Below are positions 45,801-56,300 of a DNA stretch of 64,000 bases, one piece after another. A model generated the notes under the pieces. It was not told where the DNA came from and ran no database searches. It saw nothing but the letters and a program-made list of their open reading frames with translations. Where the stretch lies: positions 13,640,927 through 13,704,926 of the forward strand of contig NW_024037063.1 in assembly GCF_015706575.1 (NCBI RefSeq), read 5' to 3'. The translations under genes were made by a program, and so were the position numbers. The stretch is from Patiria miniata (Eukaryota > Echinodermata > Asteroidea > Valvatida > Asterinidae). How positions within the stretch are numbered: the first letter of the stretch is position 1; each line of letters begins with the position of its first letter.

Positions 45801-47911
45801 ATTGACTATAGCTTTAACAAGTGTGTGCACCGAATGTGTCTTTTCCTATGTAACTCTCGCAAGTGGCCACAAAACACTAGTGCTGCAACTGATCCTCAAA
45901 GTTCGGTTTGGTTTGGTTGCGGTTCGAATTTTTTCTCCAAACATCGGTTCGGTTCAAGTTTGGAAGTGCATACATGATGTGCATGTCCATGGTACAATGT
46001 AGAGGCCTACAATGAAAAGCATATTCTTATGGGCCATTCGCCCGTTCGAACAAACATTTGTGTACCGCACACGTCGGACAGAAATAGTCATCACAATTTC
46101 CACATGCTATACAACACAAGTTGAAGGAAGGAATTTCATTTTTGTTGTGTAAACAAAATACCGTAATAATTTGAGTTTATGACGTTGAGAAATGAACAAC
46201 GTAAATTGCTACATGTTACCTATCGCGGCCCTATCCCGGCGGCAAACTATGATCAAATTTTCCCACGCGTGCTGGCGTGTTTTCCTAACGAGTTCCATCC
46301 CGTCCGAGCATGCCCATAGCGCTAAAAACTGGCTTCGTGGCAATTATTGCTGATTAGTTTTGTTATAAGAACAAACAGATCCATTTACTGTACCATACTT
46401 ATAAAATCATAATTATTGTTAGCAACAAGCTGTCAAGTAGCTACCGTAAAAAAAATCAACTTTTCGATTCGCGACTTGCATCAAATTCTCATCCTGTGGA
46501 CGGATCCAATAATTGGAACAGAGTTGAGAGAATCTTTGACTTTGTTCTTGTTTTCAGCTGCGGACCAGGCTCGCCTGATGCAGCAACAGATGAGCATGAG
46601 CCAGCCAATGGGAGCGAACCCTGACCCCATGAAGGCATTCAAGGTTAGTCCTGATTGGTCAGTTCAAAAAAGGGAAGGGCCAATCACGTACAGTGCTGTC
46701 CAAATTGTCAGCATTGGAGTTTGGATCGTTTGGCAGATTATTTTCTGCCATCTTTTTGGAGGGAAAAATATTAAAACCACCAATGCCCAATTATCGTGCA
46801 GTTTTTGTTTTGGAGCATCTGGTATGTATTTTGGGGGGACTGGAAAATGGCTTCTACAGGGAGAGGGTTCCCCAGATATTGGACTCCTGTACATGATTCC
46901 CATTTCAAGTTTGGAATGCCCATTACAGGTTAAAGGGAAAATACAACATTTGCAAACATCAAAAAATAAAACTACCAAATCATTTTGAAATACCTTGCTG
47001 GACTGTTAGTGAATGACAGTGTAAAGCATCCTGTAAAATCATGGCACCTGGTATACTGTCATTTTCAAGAAAAGTGTTATTTTTGTATCAATTTCCAACG
47101 CTGATCGGCCGATCGGCATTGGAAAATACTGGCTTTTTTTCAAATACTGGCCCAAATGACCATCGCACTTGTTTGCAATCGATTACACACCTATGAACGG
47201 GTACAAGCCAGCTAGACTGGTTCCCTGACCTTACAATTCTCCAATGTATGTAAACTGCTCTGTTTCTTCTTATATGGAGTCAGGGAACCAGACTACAGGA
47301 AAATGATTGTTTTTCTTGGTTTTTATAGCATTTTCGAACCCAAAACCTCAAAAAAGTCAGTGTAACTATATTTGCTATATATTTCCAACCCCCCAATTCC
47401 ATCCATTTCTGAAAATTACAGCAAAAGCAAATGATGTATATTCCCTTTAAGACTACTAATTTCATATTGGGAATTCCTGTGCCAAGTTGTGGTTCCCATT
47501 CCAAGTTGGGATTCCCATTCCAAGTTGGGGATTCAAATTCCCGAGCTGGGAATTCCAATTCCAAGTTGGGAACTCCCATTCCAAGTTAGGAATTCCCATT
47601 CCAAGTTGGGAATTCCCATTCCAAGCTGGGTATCCCCATTCCAAGTTGGGAACTCCCATTCCAAGTTGGGAGCCAACTCTAGCCTTGAGATTCCCAGACC
47701 CAATATGCATGATTACTTGGATGTTCTGTGTAGTGAGTCCTCTGATTCTGATGTCTTTACTTCTTCATTGCAGGCTGAGTGGGAAGCCTTGGAGATCTGC
47801 GGTCACAAGTGGGCCCTAGAGAACGTAGAAGACGAACTGATCGAAAGAAGCCCAACTCCCGTCGTGCCGTATGGCCCACACAACTTCCTAAGCAAGATGA
47901 AAGTCAAATAG
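39848..47911 (+). CDS. EMC3: ER membrane protein complex subunit 3
   Basis: EMC3 is a YidC/Oxa1-superfamily subunit of the EMC insertase, which places transmembrane segments into the ER. The seven exons are 39848-39996, 42064-42121, 43410-43503, 43798-43902, 44908-45069, 46558-46643 and 47774-47911 (TAG). They are in frame with GT/AG borders and give 263 residues (human 261). The start [20 protein letters not shown] is typical, with TM1 at about 12-34. The cytosolic part carries [17 protein letters not shown]2 is at about 114-135 ([16 protein letters not shown]) and TM3 at about 165-186 ([18 protein letters not shown]), before [12 protein letters not shown]. The last exon keeps EWEAL but ends [11 protein letters not shown], unlike the vertebrate tail. 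Introns 1 and 2 are filled by transposons. The poly(A) signal is probably AATAAA at 48285-48290. Confidence 0.98.
40237..40284. mobile_element. 48-bp remnant of the TACTCCTAGAAC foldback family
   Basis: The ends are TACTCCTAGAAC and GTTCTAGGAGTA, as in 12320-13046. The flanks are the 9-bp direct repeat ACCACCACC (40228-40236 and 40285-40293). It contains only GAGGCTCCACG and a short link. It is the minimal member of the family, in EMC3 intron 1. Confidence 0.88.
40520..40730 (-). mobile_element. GTTGCAAC...GACGCCAC MITE, copy 4
   Basis: It runs GGAAAAAATGTTGCAACCTG to GTTGCAATGTTTTTTCC. The interior order is reversed relative to the copy at 40773, so the two copies sit head to head with 42 bp between them. 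Confidence 0.87.
40773..40978 (+). mobile_element. GTTGCAAC...GACGCCAC MITE, copy 5
   Basis: It runs GGAAAAAATGTTGCAACCTG to GGTTGCAACATTTTTTC. With copy 4 it makes an inverted pair of about 200-bp arms within EMC3 intron 1. Confidence 0.87.
41106..42014. mobile_element. Palindrome-rich CCCAACTATAGTTGGG element with 6-bp duplication
   Basis: It is flanked by AGTCTT at 41100-41105 and 42015-42020. The ends, GTCACGCCCCAACTATCGCA and its complement TGCGATAGTTGGGGCGTGAC, continue as about 40 bp of terminal inverted repeat. Inside, CCCAACTATAGTTGGG and half-units occur over a dozen times. Three diverged about 150-bp direct repeats contain AAAATAAAAA(G/T)AT and GTACA(T/A)CAATGTA. It is in EMC3 intron 1. 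Confidence 0.9.
42234..43382. mobile_element. Large imperfect foldback element with GCAGGATTGAGG repeats
   Basis: The left end (GGTTAAACTTAACCTTACC, CTTCCAAAATCC) mirrors the right (GGATTTTGGAGGA, GGTTAGGGTTAA). Further complementary blocks lie along both arms, including GCATAAACAACACAAGG and AAGACCTTGACACAG. GGAGGATTTTGCAGGATTGA or its complement recurs about nine times. It fills EMC3 intron 2 and ends 27 bp before exon 3. Confidence 0.83.
44095..44195 (-). repeat. SINE fragment, minus strand
   Basis: The minus strand reads GACCCGGGTTCGATTCCTGC (B-box), then CCACATGTGGATTGGATTTTC and a GGGTTTCCCC tail. It is comparable in layout to 20050-20345. It lies in the EMC3 intron after exon 4. Confidence 0.5.
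45254..45817. mobile_element. TTAAAGATATAGTCCATCATTTG MITE
   Basis: The ends are TTAAAGATATAGTCCATCAT and AAATGATTGACTATAGCTTTAA. A central palindrome reads AACGGTGCGTCTTAAGACGC then ACCGTT. A fragment of the same family is near 5250-5415 (CAAATGATGGACTGTAGC). It is in the EMC3 intron after exon 5. Confidence 0.8.
46930..47450. mobile_element. TTAAAGGGAAT family MITE, copy 4
   Basis: It begins TTAAAGGGAAAATACAACAT and ends ATGATGTATATTCCCTTTAA. The central palindrome is TTTCCAACGCTGATCGGCC / CGATCGGCATTGGAAA. It is in the last EMC3 intron. Confidence 0.85.
47465..47690 (+). repeat. 19-20-bp minisatellite in last EMC3 intron
   Basis: About 11 units of ATTCCAAGTTGGGAATTCCC with variants (GGGAACTCCC, GGGTATCCCC) run from 47465, directly after the MITE, to about 80 bp before exon 7. 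Open frames on both strands here are repeat artefacts. One plus frame runs into exon 7 but is not conserved before it. Confidence 0.88.
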
Positions 47912-47978
47912 TCACATCCTCTCCCTTCCTCTTCCCACTCCCCCTTCCTCTGCCCACTCCAAAAAGAAAAACACACAG

Positions 47979-48176
47979 GGCCAATTCTATAAAGTTCTTA
48001 AGCACAGAAAATTTGCTAAGCATGGACAGTATTTGCTTAGCAGAAACAGTTACCAGCCAAAATGTCATGCAGTGTGTATTGCTTGTGGCTGGTTCCCACT
48101 TGGTTTATGCTAAGCACATAAATTTGCTAAACACAATTTCTTGCTTAGCAGAAGATGAACTGATTGAAATTGGGCC
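47979..48176. mobile_element. GGGCCAATT...AATTGGGCC element in EMC3 3' UTR
   Basis: The ends are GGGCCAATTCTATAAAGTTC and TTGAAATTGGGCC, with TTGCTTAGCAGAA and GCTAAGCA units inside and GTTACCAGCCAAAATG as in 15915-16437. It lies between the EMC3 stop and the AATAAA, so it is likely transcribed in the 3' UTR. Confidence 0.75.
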
Positions 48177-48284
48177 TATATTTGTGAGTGAGTTGTACTG
48201 CGTTCCAGTCAAGATCATTTGTAACGTCCAGTTAATGTGAAGTCCGCACAGTGGGCAGTATCTTTCTGTTACTTTGTTGAAAAG

Positions 48285-48290
48285 AATAAA
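48285..48290 (+). terminator. Poly(A) signal AATAAA, probable EMC3 end
   Basis: The hexamer lies 374 bp after the EMC3 stop codon, within AAAGAATAAAAATC. It is the first canonical signal downstream and is followed by a transposon. Confidence 0.55.
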
Positions 48291-48300
48291 AATCTCAATC

Positions 48301-48608
48301 CTAGCACGGATCCTCTACACAAGGATAAACGACTTCCCCAAATTTCTGGTTAGAGGTATTATATGGCACTTGCACGTCGTGCATGCGTGTGCACGAGACT
48401 CGACGCACGACTGTAGTCTTTCAGTGGTCAAATTTCTGTCGGGTGCCAGCTGTCGGGGATCGTGGCACGCGAGCATTATTCTACATGTTCTATGCGTTGT
48501 TCTATGCACGGACGCGGCATATCACGCCCCTAGACAAACCGTACCGTACATTTTGTGCACAAGCTCAGATAAGTCGTTTATTCTTGTGTAAAGGATCTGT
48601 GATCCTAG
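48301..48608. mobile_element. TIR element CTAGCACGGATCCTCTACAC
   Basis: The left end CTAGCACGGATCCTCTACAC then AAGGATAAACGACTT is matched by AAGTCGTTTATTCTTGTGTA then AAGGATCTGTGATCCTAG. The inner sequence has GCACGTCGTGCATGCGTGTGC. It is noncoding and intergenic between EMC3 and TRMT10C. Confidence 0.8.
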
Positions 48609-50056
48609 TCATGGACTAGGATCAACGCATAAGTTGTTCAGCCATACTGTTTTCCCTGGACAGTTTTTTGCAATCAGCGGGTACTATTTTATTACAGCCA
48701 AAACCTTTTTTTGGAAGACTATGTAAATGACGCCATTTAAGAGGATGACAAAATATACCCCCCTGTCACCTTTGACCCCACCTACCATCCCCACCACAAC
48801 CCCCTTAAATTAATGGTTGTTAGTCCTCCTGCCTTTTGAAATTGCAGATTAGCATGTTGTCGCCATTTTCTTTGTATACCTTGAATTCCATGCTAAAATG
48901 TCAGAGTGCACAAAATGCCCCAAATGCCCCCAATTAAAAATAACTCATGATTTTACTCCCATTTTTTCCCCATTAAAAGTATCTTCATTAAAAATTGTTG
49001 TGATGGCATTGCAAGGTTTTGGGGCATCTTCCCTGATAGCGCAGAGTTAAAAATTGTGAATACATCTTAAACTTTAAAAATACATGTATTTCAATTTTTT
49101 TATGCAACTTACATGTTACTCTAGACTGAGTCAAATGAAAATGTTCATTCAGTAAATAAGCCCAACCAATATAAATTTCAGACCCCAAAATGTTCAAATT
49201 TTATTTCATGTTGGTACTGTGAACTTGTCCGTTATACTGCCAGTTGTGTCATTTGTTGAGTTAAATTATAAACAACCATAGAGAAATAAACCATTTTGTG
49301 TAACTTGAAGTTTGAATGAACATTGCTTTCTGTATTTTTGTATAGACTGGGGGGGGGGGCTATAAACTTTCTATTTATGTTTATATGTTTATATGTACAT
49401 AAACTTTGAAGGAGAAAGCATTCAAAATATAGAAAAGAAAAAAAACCAACGTTTTGATGAAATTGGTAAACAAAATTCCAAGGTATAACTCGCTGTTTTA
49501 TGGGGGAACGGCAGCGTACCACGGCAGCCAAGCCGATGTACACCGTTATTTGTGGAGCACTCCCTCTATTGACAAACTTCACAACGCTGCAGCGCGCTGG
49601 TACTCGGCAGTAATCTTGTTTGAACGTTCGGATGTGCATGATAATGGTACCCGTGTTTGCTTCAGTGAAAAACACGTGCACAACATAAACATGCGTACAG
49701 CTAGTCGGTATTAATAAAGGGTAACTATTTTCTCTTAAAGTCTGATTACTCTTCTTATAGGCGTATAATATTAAGATTTTTTAAACAGAAATTACGACTG
49801 ACTTTTTTGGGGATATTTGTCATAACTAAAAACTTTAAAGTAATGCCTCTACTTTCTTGGAATTGTGCAGTCACAAAAGTGCTGGGGCATGGGGGGGGGG
49901 GGGGGGGGGACGGGGGGGGGTATGAGGATGGATTGGATACCGATTGCCATTTGACATAGTTCACAATATCCTTGTATGTGTGCCAATATTTATCATGTGT
50001 CTTTTATTTCATACAGGAATAGGATTGCTCAAGTGCAAAGATCGTCCAAATCAAAG
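48609..50056. other. EMC3-TRMT10C intergenic region and TRMT10C 5' leader
   Basis: No conserved exon is seen. A splice acceptor TTATTTCATACAG ends at 50016, so the TRMT10C coding exon probably begins at 50017, with a noncoding first exon somewhere upstream, perhaps near 49440-49690. A G-run of over 30 nearly pure G lies at 49891-49920, strong G-quadruplex-type sequence about 100 bp before that acceptor. Confidence 0.45.
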
Positions 50057-51580
50057 ATGTTCCCATGGTTACGGAGCTGCAGATATCTTGCCGGGCCACG
50101 ATGTTTATCTTCTGCTGGCAAGGGCATCGACAGGAACTTAACAAAGCAGTTAAACTTATGTCATCGGAATTTCCTACATTCTCCGTCCCTGCAAAAGTCA
50201 CATACAGGAAATGTTCCATATTTAGCGAAGCAACATCTGCATAGGAGTACAACGCTTGTGTGTAAATGCAGCACTGTAAGTCATTCAGAGCCAGATGATG
50301 GCATGAGATCAGAAGAAGAAAAAAGTAGGGAGGATGGTGAGACGAAGATGGAAGGTGGCGGAACTGATGAACCAGCTCGTGTCACGGCAGCAAGGTTGGA
50401 ACTTGAGGTGATGCGGAGCGCAGGATCTAACGTTCCAGAATACATCAACGAATTTGACTTGGACTATTTCAGCACTCTCAACTCCAAGAAGTCCCGCAAA
50501 CGGTTCCTGGCGTTCCTCTTCAAGAAGGAGATGCTGCGGTTGAAGGATCGGGAGAAGCGGAGACTGGCAAGAGAAGAGAGGGAATCAGAAGAGCCCAAGG
50601 TGGAGGAAGACCTGGACGCGCCGATGAAGAACAGACTCTTCTTGCAGCTCCAGCCGCAGAGCGTGCTTCAGTTTGACAACTGGCACCTTGCCGCGGGGAT
50701 GAAGTTTGGTCCCAAGTTGGTCTACGATTTCAGCTACGAGGAGCACATGAGGCGGCCAGAGCTCATCAGCATGGTACAGCAGCTGATGCATGGGGTCGGT
50801 GCCAACAAGCTGGCTAGGGACCCCTTTGATGTCCACTGGGCGGGTCTACAAGCGGCCAGCGGGACCATGCGGGAGATGAGGAGGATGCTCGGGGAGCATC
50901 TTGGCTCTGTCATGGTCAACGTCACCGACCGGCAAGTCCAGGATGCCTTCCCTGTTGAGGACATAGTGTACCTCACCGCCGACTCTCCCAACATCATGAG
51001 ATCCTACAATCCCAACAAAGTCTACGTCATTGGTGCCTTGGTGGACAGTCACCGGATCCTGCGGGGCGTGTCCTTTGCCAAAGCCAAGCGACTCAACTTG
51101 AACCACGCCCGCCTCCCGTTGGACCTGTTCCTCAAGTGGAGCTCGGGAGGCAAGAATCTGACCCTGGACCAAATGATGCAGATCTTGATAGAGCTCAACA
51201 CCTCTGGAGATTGGGTAAAAGCTCTCAACCACGTCCCAACGCGGAAACACATGGGACTAAAGTCGGAACGACCGGCGGAACAACTTAATCCCGATAGTCA
51301 AGAAAGGAGAACATTCAAGAAATCTCCGCCGCAACAAGAGGCTAGGTTCTCTTCTAGTAGAGCCAAGAATTCTCGCAGTTGGCCAACACTGGATGAACCG
51401 ACCTTCAACCGGTCCAAGAGTGTAAACAGCGCCACCGTGAGGCAGAGAGTGAGACAGATCATTGACGAGGAGGAAGATCCAGCTAATGAGACAATATTCA
51501 GCTCCGCTGGAGGGTATGGGTCTAGAAAGACAACTACGCCCAAATCCAATCCAAGCGATAAACAGTGGTTTGAAGATTAA
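50057..51580 (+). CDS. TRMT10C: tRNA methyltransferase 10 homolog C / mitochondrial RNase P protein 1
   Basis: This is the SPOUT-fold subunit that, with HSD17B10, methylates position 9 of mitochondrial tRNAs and forms the platform for protein-only RNase P 5' processing. One coding exon gives 507 residues from the ATG at 50057, after an acceptor at 50016. The frame is open further upstream but lacks exon context. The N-terminus (MFPWLRSCRYLAGPRCLSSA) is Arg/Ser-rich without acids, as in mitochondrial presequences. The acidic linker and the EYINEFDLDYFSTLNSKKSR region precede the SPOUT domain at about 200-405. There, VYLTADSPN, YVIGALVDSH (D330 aligned with the proposed catalytic Asp), AKAKRLNLNHARLPLD and NLTLDQMMQIL followed by VPTRKHMG are family hallmarks. 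The protein exceeds the human one (403), with an extra about 95-residue Ser/Arg-rich C-terminal tail and a longer N-terminus. Confidence 0.96.
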   Translation: MFPWLRSCRYLAGPRCLSSAGKGIDRNLTKQLNLCHRNFLHSPSLQKSHTGNVPYLAKQHLHRSTTLVCKCSTVSHSEPDDGMRSEEEKSREDGETKMEGGGTDEPARVTAARLELEVMRSAGSNVPEYINEFDLDYFSTLNSKKSRKRFLAFLFKKEMLRLKDREKRRLAREERESEEPKVEEDLDAPMKNRLFLQLQPQSVLQFDNWHLAAGMKFGPKLVYDFSYEEHMRRPELISMVQQLMHGVGANKLARDPFDVHWAGLQAASGTMREMRRMLGEHLGSVMVNVTDRQVQDAFPVEDIVYLTADSPNIMRSYNPNKVYVIGALVDSHRILRGVSFAKAKRLNLNHARLPLDLFLKWSSGGKNLTLDQMMQILIELNTSGDWVKALNHVPTRKHMGLKSERPAEQLNPDSQERRTFKKSPPQQEARFSSSRAKNSRSWPTLDEPTFNRSKSVNSATVRQRVRQIIDEEEDPANETIFSSAGGYGSRKTTTPKSNPSDKQWFED

Positions 51581-51624
51581 ATACTGAAACGAAGGAAATA
51601 AGATTGGAAGCAATGACATCAGTT

Positions 51625-51833
51625 TATACAACACCTGAATGAAACCCCGTCATCTGATTGGTGGGTCATTGACCACATGTCATTGAATTAATTATTTGTC
51701 CCAACCCACAGCCCAGTCGCACTGCAAAAAAGGAAGTTCTAGTCCATGGTACATGTATAGAAGTTCCATCGCACGGTCACACTACTGGAGGCTCTGATCA
51801 ATCAGATGACGGAGATTTATTCAGGTGTTGTAC
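51625..51833. mobile_element. Inverted-repeat element in TRMT10C 3' region
   Basis: TACAACACCTGAATGAAACC and CCGTCATCTGATTGG at the left are matched by CCAATCAGATGACGG-type sequence (ATCAATCAGATGACGG) and ATTCAGGTGTTGTA at the right. It starts 45 bp after the TRMT10C stop, so it may be in the 3' UTR. It is followed by a second palindrome. Confidence 0.72.
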
Positions 51834-51851
51834 ATGTATGCAACAAATAAT

Positions 51852-51996
51852 GAATGTTTCACATTCGTGCAATTGTGAGAATATTTTCATTCATTGAAAG
51901 ATGGAATGTTCCTTTCAACTCCGCTTTGCCTCGTTGAATGGAACATTCAATCTTTCAACTCATGAAAATATTCTCACCATTGAACTCATAAACATT
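51852..51996. repeat. Imperfect palindrome, about 60-bp arms
   Basis: GAATGTTTCACATTCGTGC... with GTGAGAATATTTTCATTCAT and GATGGAATGTTCCTTTCAAC folds on ...GTTGAATGGAACATTCAATC, ATGAAAATATTCTCACC and AACATTC. The loop is near CTCCGCTTTGCCTC. Confidence 0.7.
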
Positions 51997-52019
51997 CATT
52001 ATCTGTATACTAGCCAATT

Positions 52020-52170
52020 CACAACTAATCCAGTCTCAAGTCACAAGCTATCCAAATGAAGCCTGACAAAGACAATGCTTTGTTTTTGCTCATTCGCTGT
52101 TACTTGTGATTAGATTTCTGATTGACATGTGACTTGACAAGTGACTTGTCAGGTGACTAAGTCTCTGAAT
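52020..52170. mobile_element. AGTCC-MITE relative (reverse orientation)
   Basis: It carries AATCCAGTCTCAAGTCACAA at the left and GACTTGACAAGTGACTTGTC at the right. The interior AGCTATCCAAATGAAGC and GACAAAG is the reverse of the interior at 34527-34656. Confidence 0.55.
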
Positions 52171-53388
52171 ATTGGTTTACTATTAACTGCATGCATCTGG
52201 TCACCCAAGTCAACCCATATTCACACACAATGGAGTTTTTAAACTATTTTTGTTTAGGTGGGAGAACATGGACTATTTTCTTTGCAATTATTGTGTCATT
52301 CAAAAGAAACACTTCAGGCAGAAGATGCAGGTGGGAAGGTGAATAAATAAGAATCATTGTCACAGGGCACATCTCGGTGGCAGATCAACTGGGGAGGGGG
52401 GAGGTGTAGGGTCTTAACCACCACCATCCCTTGGGGGAAAAATTGGAAAATCATGCAGAAAAAAAACAGCAAATGCCTGCTAACCCACCCTCAGCAGCTC
52501 AACCCCCCCCCCCACCTCTTGGCAACTCGACCCCTCTTGATCCTCCTCTACAGCTTTGCAGCATGTGTGTATTCCTCATCAGTTTCAAGATGGTTATAGA
52601 ATCAATGGTCTCTTTTATATGCCATATCTTTTATATGATTTGTATGAAATTCAAGTATGAATTAAGAAGTCATTTCATAAATGATTGTATTAATAAAATG
52701 ATTATGTTCATCAAGTCTATAGAGCAAACATCTGTATTGCAGTTGCTTAAATGCAGTGTATCGTTTAAAGTTGTACGGTCTGCATTTTAGCAAATCTGGC
52801 TTTTTTTCTCCAGACATATGTTTAATTGTTTTTTTGTATCTCCTTTTTTTGTGTGGCTTTTTATGCGGCTTGCTTGTGTACCCAAAAAGATCCACCAAGC
52901 AAGACTGGTTCCAGTCCCCACGTCATCGATTCTGACAGGAGGCGGGGCACCAGTCAAAAGTGAACAACTTTTGTATTGTTTGAAATAGCAATTTAAACAA
53001 ATCTGGGTTTTTTTCATAGTGAAACTCAAAAATAGTATGGACACTGGACAGTTCATCTTTAAAGCTTTAGAAAATAAACAAGGAGATATTAAATGCAATA
53101 AAATGAAAGGAAGTTGCAAACTTTTTTGTTTTAAATAAATTGTCTTCCAAAGACTGGAAAAAAGACGTGCCAAGCATCACAAGAGGGCGCCCAAAACGTC
53201 GCACAATTTGTTTGACAGAAATCGATGACAGCAAATAGCCGTCGGTAAAATACCGGAAAAATGGAAAAATGAGAAAATGCAAGAAATTAAACATGGCGAC
53301 TCGCGGCTAGGCCGGTTGGCAATTTTTGGGGATCGTCATCGGTCCAGAATTTCTCTTCAGTTGTCTTTGTTGTTAATTTAACTCCAAA
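52171..53388. other. TRMT10C-BICD intergenic region and BICD promoter
   Basis: Nothing coding is recognised. Near the BICD start there is an AGAGGGCGC motif at 53182-53190, and AACATGGCGACTCGC at about 53290, which resembles the YY1-type motif common near animal start sites. That motif also makes a five-codon upstream frame (53293-53310) if transcribed. No TATA box is evident. Confidence 0.4.
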
Positions 53389-56300
53389 ATGTCGGACTCC
53401 GACGAATGTTCGGAGACTATCGATGAACTCCGGGTGGAAATTGAGCGTCTAAAGGACGAATTAAACCTCGCGAGTCGGGAGAAAATCCAAGCGGCCGAAT
53501 ATGGCTTGGTCGTGTTGGAGGAGAAACAGGCGTTGAAACAGCAGTTCGAGGAACTTGAAGTGCTGTATGACACCAGCAAGACGGAACTTCAGCTGGCAAA
53601 AGAGGTGACGTAAACCGATTGGTTACATTCATTTTTTTTTGTAGGGGAATTTCCCTTATTTTCATGAGATTTCATCTAACTCCCAAAAGAGCAAATGCAA
53701 AACAAACATCAATCATGTAAATTCATTCATCATGTTCATGAATTTTTAAAAAAGCGTTTACTTTTAGTTCTCTTGAACTTGGATATTTAGCCCACCACAG
53801 TCTTGCCCATTTTACCATGGAGGAAGGAATAGACATATATCATAGAAGAATGACTTACATATTGAAACATAAACATTGTATTATGTTTTATATATTAAAA
53901 TGAGTTTGATTTTACTTTTTAAAGAGGTATAAATTAAACACGATCAATAATTTCTGACTTTTTTACAAAGATTTAAAAACATCATGATTCATGATGTACA
54001 CTCATCACGACACTGACTGAATTGTGTACCCCCTTTCTTTCAACAGTTCAAATAAAATTATGTTCAAACTTTACTTATTTATGGAAAGTATTTTGATGTT
54101 TCACATCACAGTCTTTCTACTCTTACATAATTTGTTGAGGAGAACAACCTGCCATACATTTATATGTATGCTCTGTAGTTATCATTTTACAAATGTAGCT
54201 ATTTCCTTTGGTTCATTTTTTGGCGATTGTGTAGATTTACGGGCCCCTCTTTAAGTATTTTCGATCAAATTTAGAGTCGACGGTCTTTTTTCATCATTCA
54301 AAAATGACTTTTTCAACCTAAAGCAGCTTCTCTCAATTCTAATGACACATATTTGTAATGTTGAACAGTTTCTTGGGGTAGAAATTACAATATTTTTTTT
54401 AATGCGGATTACGGTTGGTGTCGTGCGATTCAGTGTGCCTTGCGCATTCACGGTATATCGTGGTGATTGCCATCTTTATTGTTGTTGATTATTGTCATTG
54501 GGAAAGATATCCATATTACGAAGTTCACTAATTTTCCTCTGTATTGACTAACAAGCCCCCAAGATAGCAATTTCATGTCATCAAAGTCAATTTGAGCAGT
54601 GAGAAAATACAAGCATTTTCTTAGAAAACACTTGTTAGAATTTTTCAGTCCAATAAAGTTTGTACACAGGGTGTTGAGTGAACTTCGTATATGGAAATCT
54701 TTCCCAGCTAGTTTGGTATTAAAAAATAAAGTCAAATAAATTAAAACTAAAAGTGGATTTTGTTCTCTCATAGGGAACTGGGCCCAAAACCTTAGATTGT
54801 CAAATTTTTAACAGCCATGACAGCGATTTTGTTTCATAACACTAACAGTTTTTTTTTAATCATTCTAAGTTTAACGCGCATACACAATATTTTATTATCA
54901 AGATTCGACAATTTTTACTTCGGGATACACTTGGTGGAAAGAATGTTGCAACCGGATGCCACTTTATTCTTCACATATATCATCTCAATGAAGGTCCTTC
55001 ATTGCAAAAATGATAAGGCCCAAAAAAAAAAAGTTCTGCTTCTGGTTTCCCTACCTACCCTATTCTGACAGCCCCTACCCTATTTTTTTTATGGAAAAAA
55101 TGAGGGAAAACCCCCAAACCATCAATTTTTACTCTTTACTCTTGATTACACCTCCATATGATCGTACACAAAAACAATTGGCAAAAAAAATGTCCCTACC
55201 TACCTACCTTATTTTCAAATGCCATGTAATCGGAAGCGGAACATTTTTTTTGGGGGGGGGGGGGCCTAAGACATGAATCTGGGACTGAGAGACATTTCCA
55301 ATTTTGTTAAGAAATACTTAGAAAATTTTCTTGACTCTCCATAGACTTTGTACACAATCGCCGAAGTGGCGTTAGGCCCAGACTGATTTGCAATGTTCTT
55401 TCCAACTTGGCAAATAAATCCACACTAGTCTACGACTAAGTTATTAATAAGGGACGTGGTATTTGTGTCCTGCAAATTTTCGTGCAGTCAAAAGACGATG
55501 GCAAGTTCTATTCACACAAACGTTACAGCATTCAGGATGCCTTTTAAATAAAAGGCACTTTACTGTTCAACCTTATTTTGAAATTTTTTCCTTTAAACAA
55601 GAACATTTCTTCAATTATGTTCGTACCCGTTATGACTTTGGAAACTTATTACAGCGAATTGTTTATTCCAAAAGGAAAATTGCCAAATCCTGTTGTCCAC
55701 ATGCGCAGTTGGAATACTGAACTGGATTGATTGTCATGATTTGACCAGAAAAATTGTCCTGGAATTTAGTCTGTTAGTAGGGGCTAGTGAATTCACCTAC
55801 CCAAGTTTAAAAAAAAAAAAGTGAAATAATTTACCACAAAACAAGATTGAAATGTGAATGAAAAATAGATAAATAACTTTACATAATATTAATAATTTTA
55901 CAAGACAATAATTAATCACTTTAATATCTTTTACTGATCATGAAATGAGGTTAAAGTTGTTAATTTCTCTTAGCCTGTATTTTTTGTGACCACCACATTA
56001 ATAAAATACTAGCTCACTAGCCCAGTAATGGCAGTATCATGCTTGTGGGTGAGAAAGCCTCACACATTGCTAATTGCATTGGGAGTCCCTTATGAAGCAG
56101 CGTTGACAGCAGCATACAAAGACTACAGTCCTATATTTAAAGATAATGTATTGTAAATGCTGCTGCGATTAGTAAAACGAAAGGGGCAAATAAAGATGCT
56201 GATCAATTGCATGGGGTGGGGAAGTTCAAAAGAGTTGGATCAGTAGCATGCATACACATTTTGTTCTGGTGCACATGTGTGATGTACACTATCTAAATTC

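Noticed and set aside
47487..47911. 140-codon frame reading minisatellite into EMC3 exon 7
   Set aside because: Only the part from 47774 matches EMC3, and an acceptor precedes it. The upstream part is the ATTCCAAGTTGGG repeat.
50017..50056. TRMT10C start upstream at 49976
   Set aside because: An acceptor TTATTTCATACAG at 50016 and a mitochondrial presequence beginning at the 50057 ATG favour the later start. The upstream codons would be intronic.
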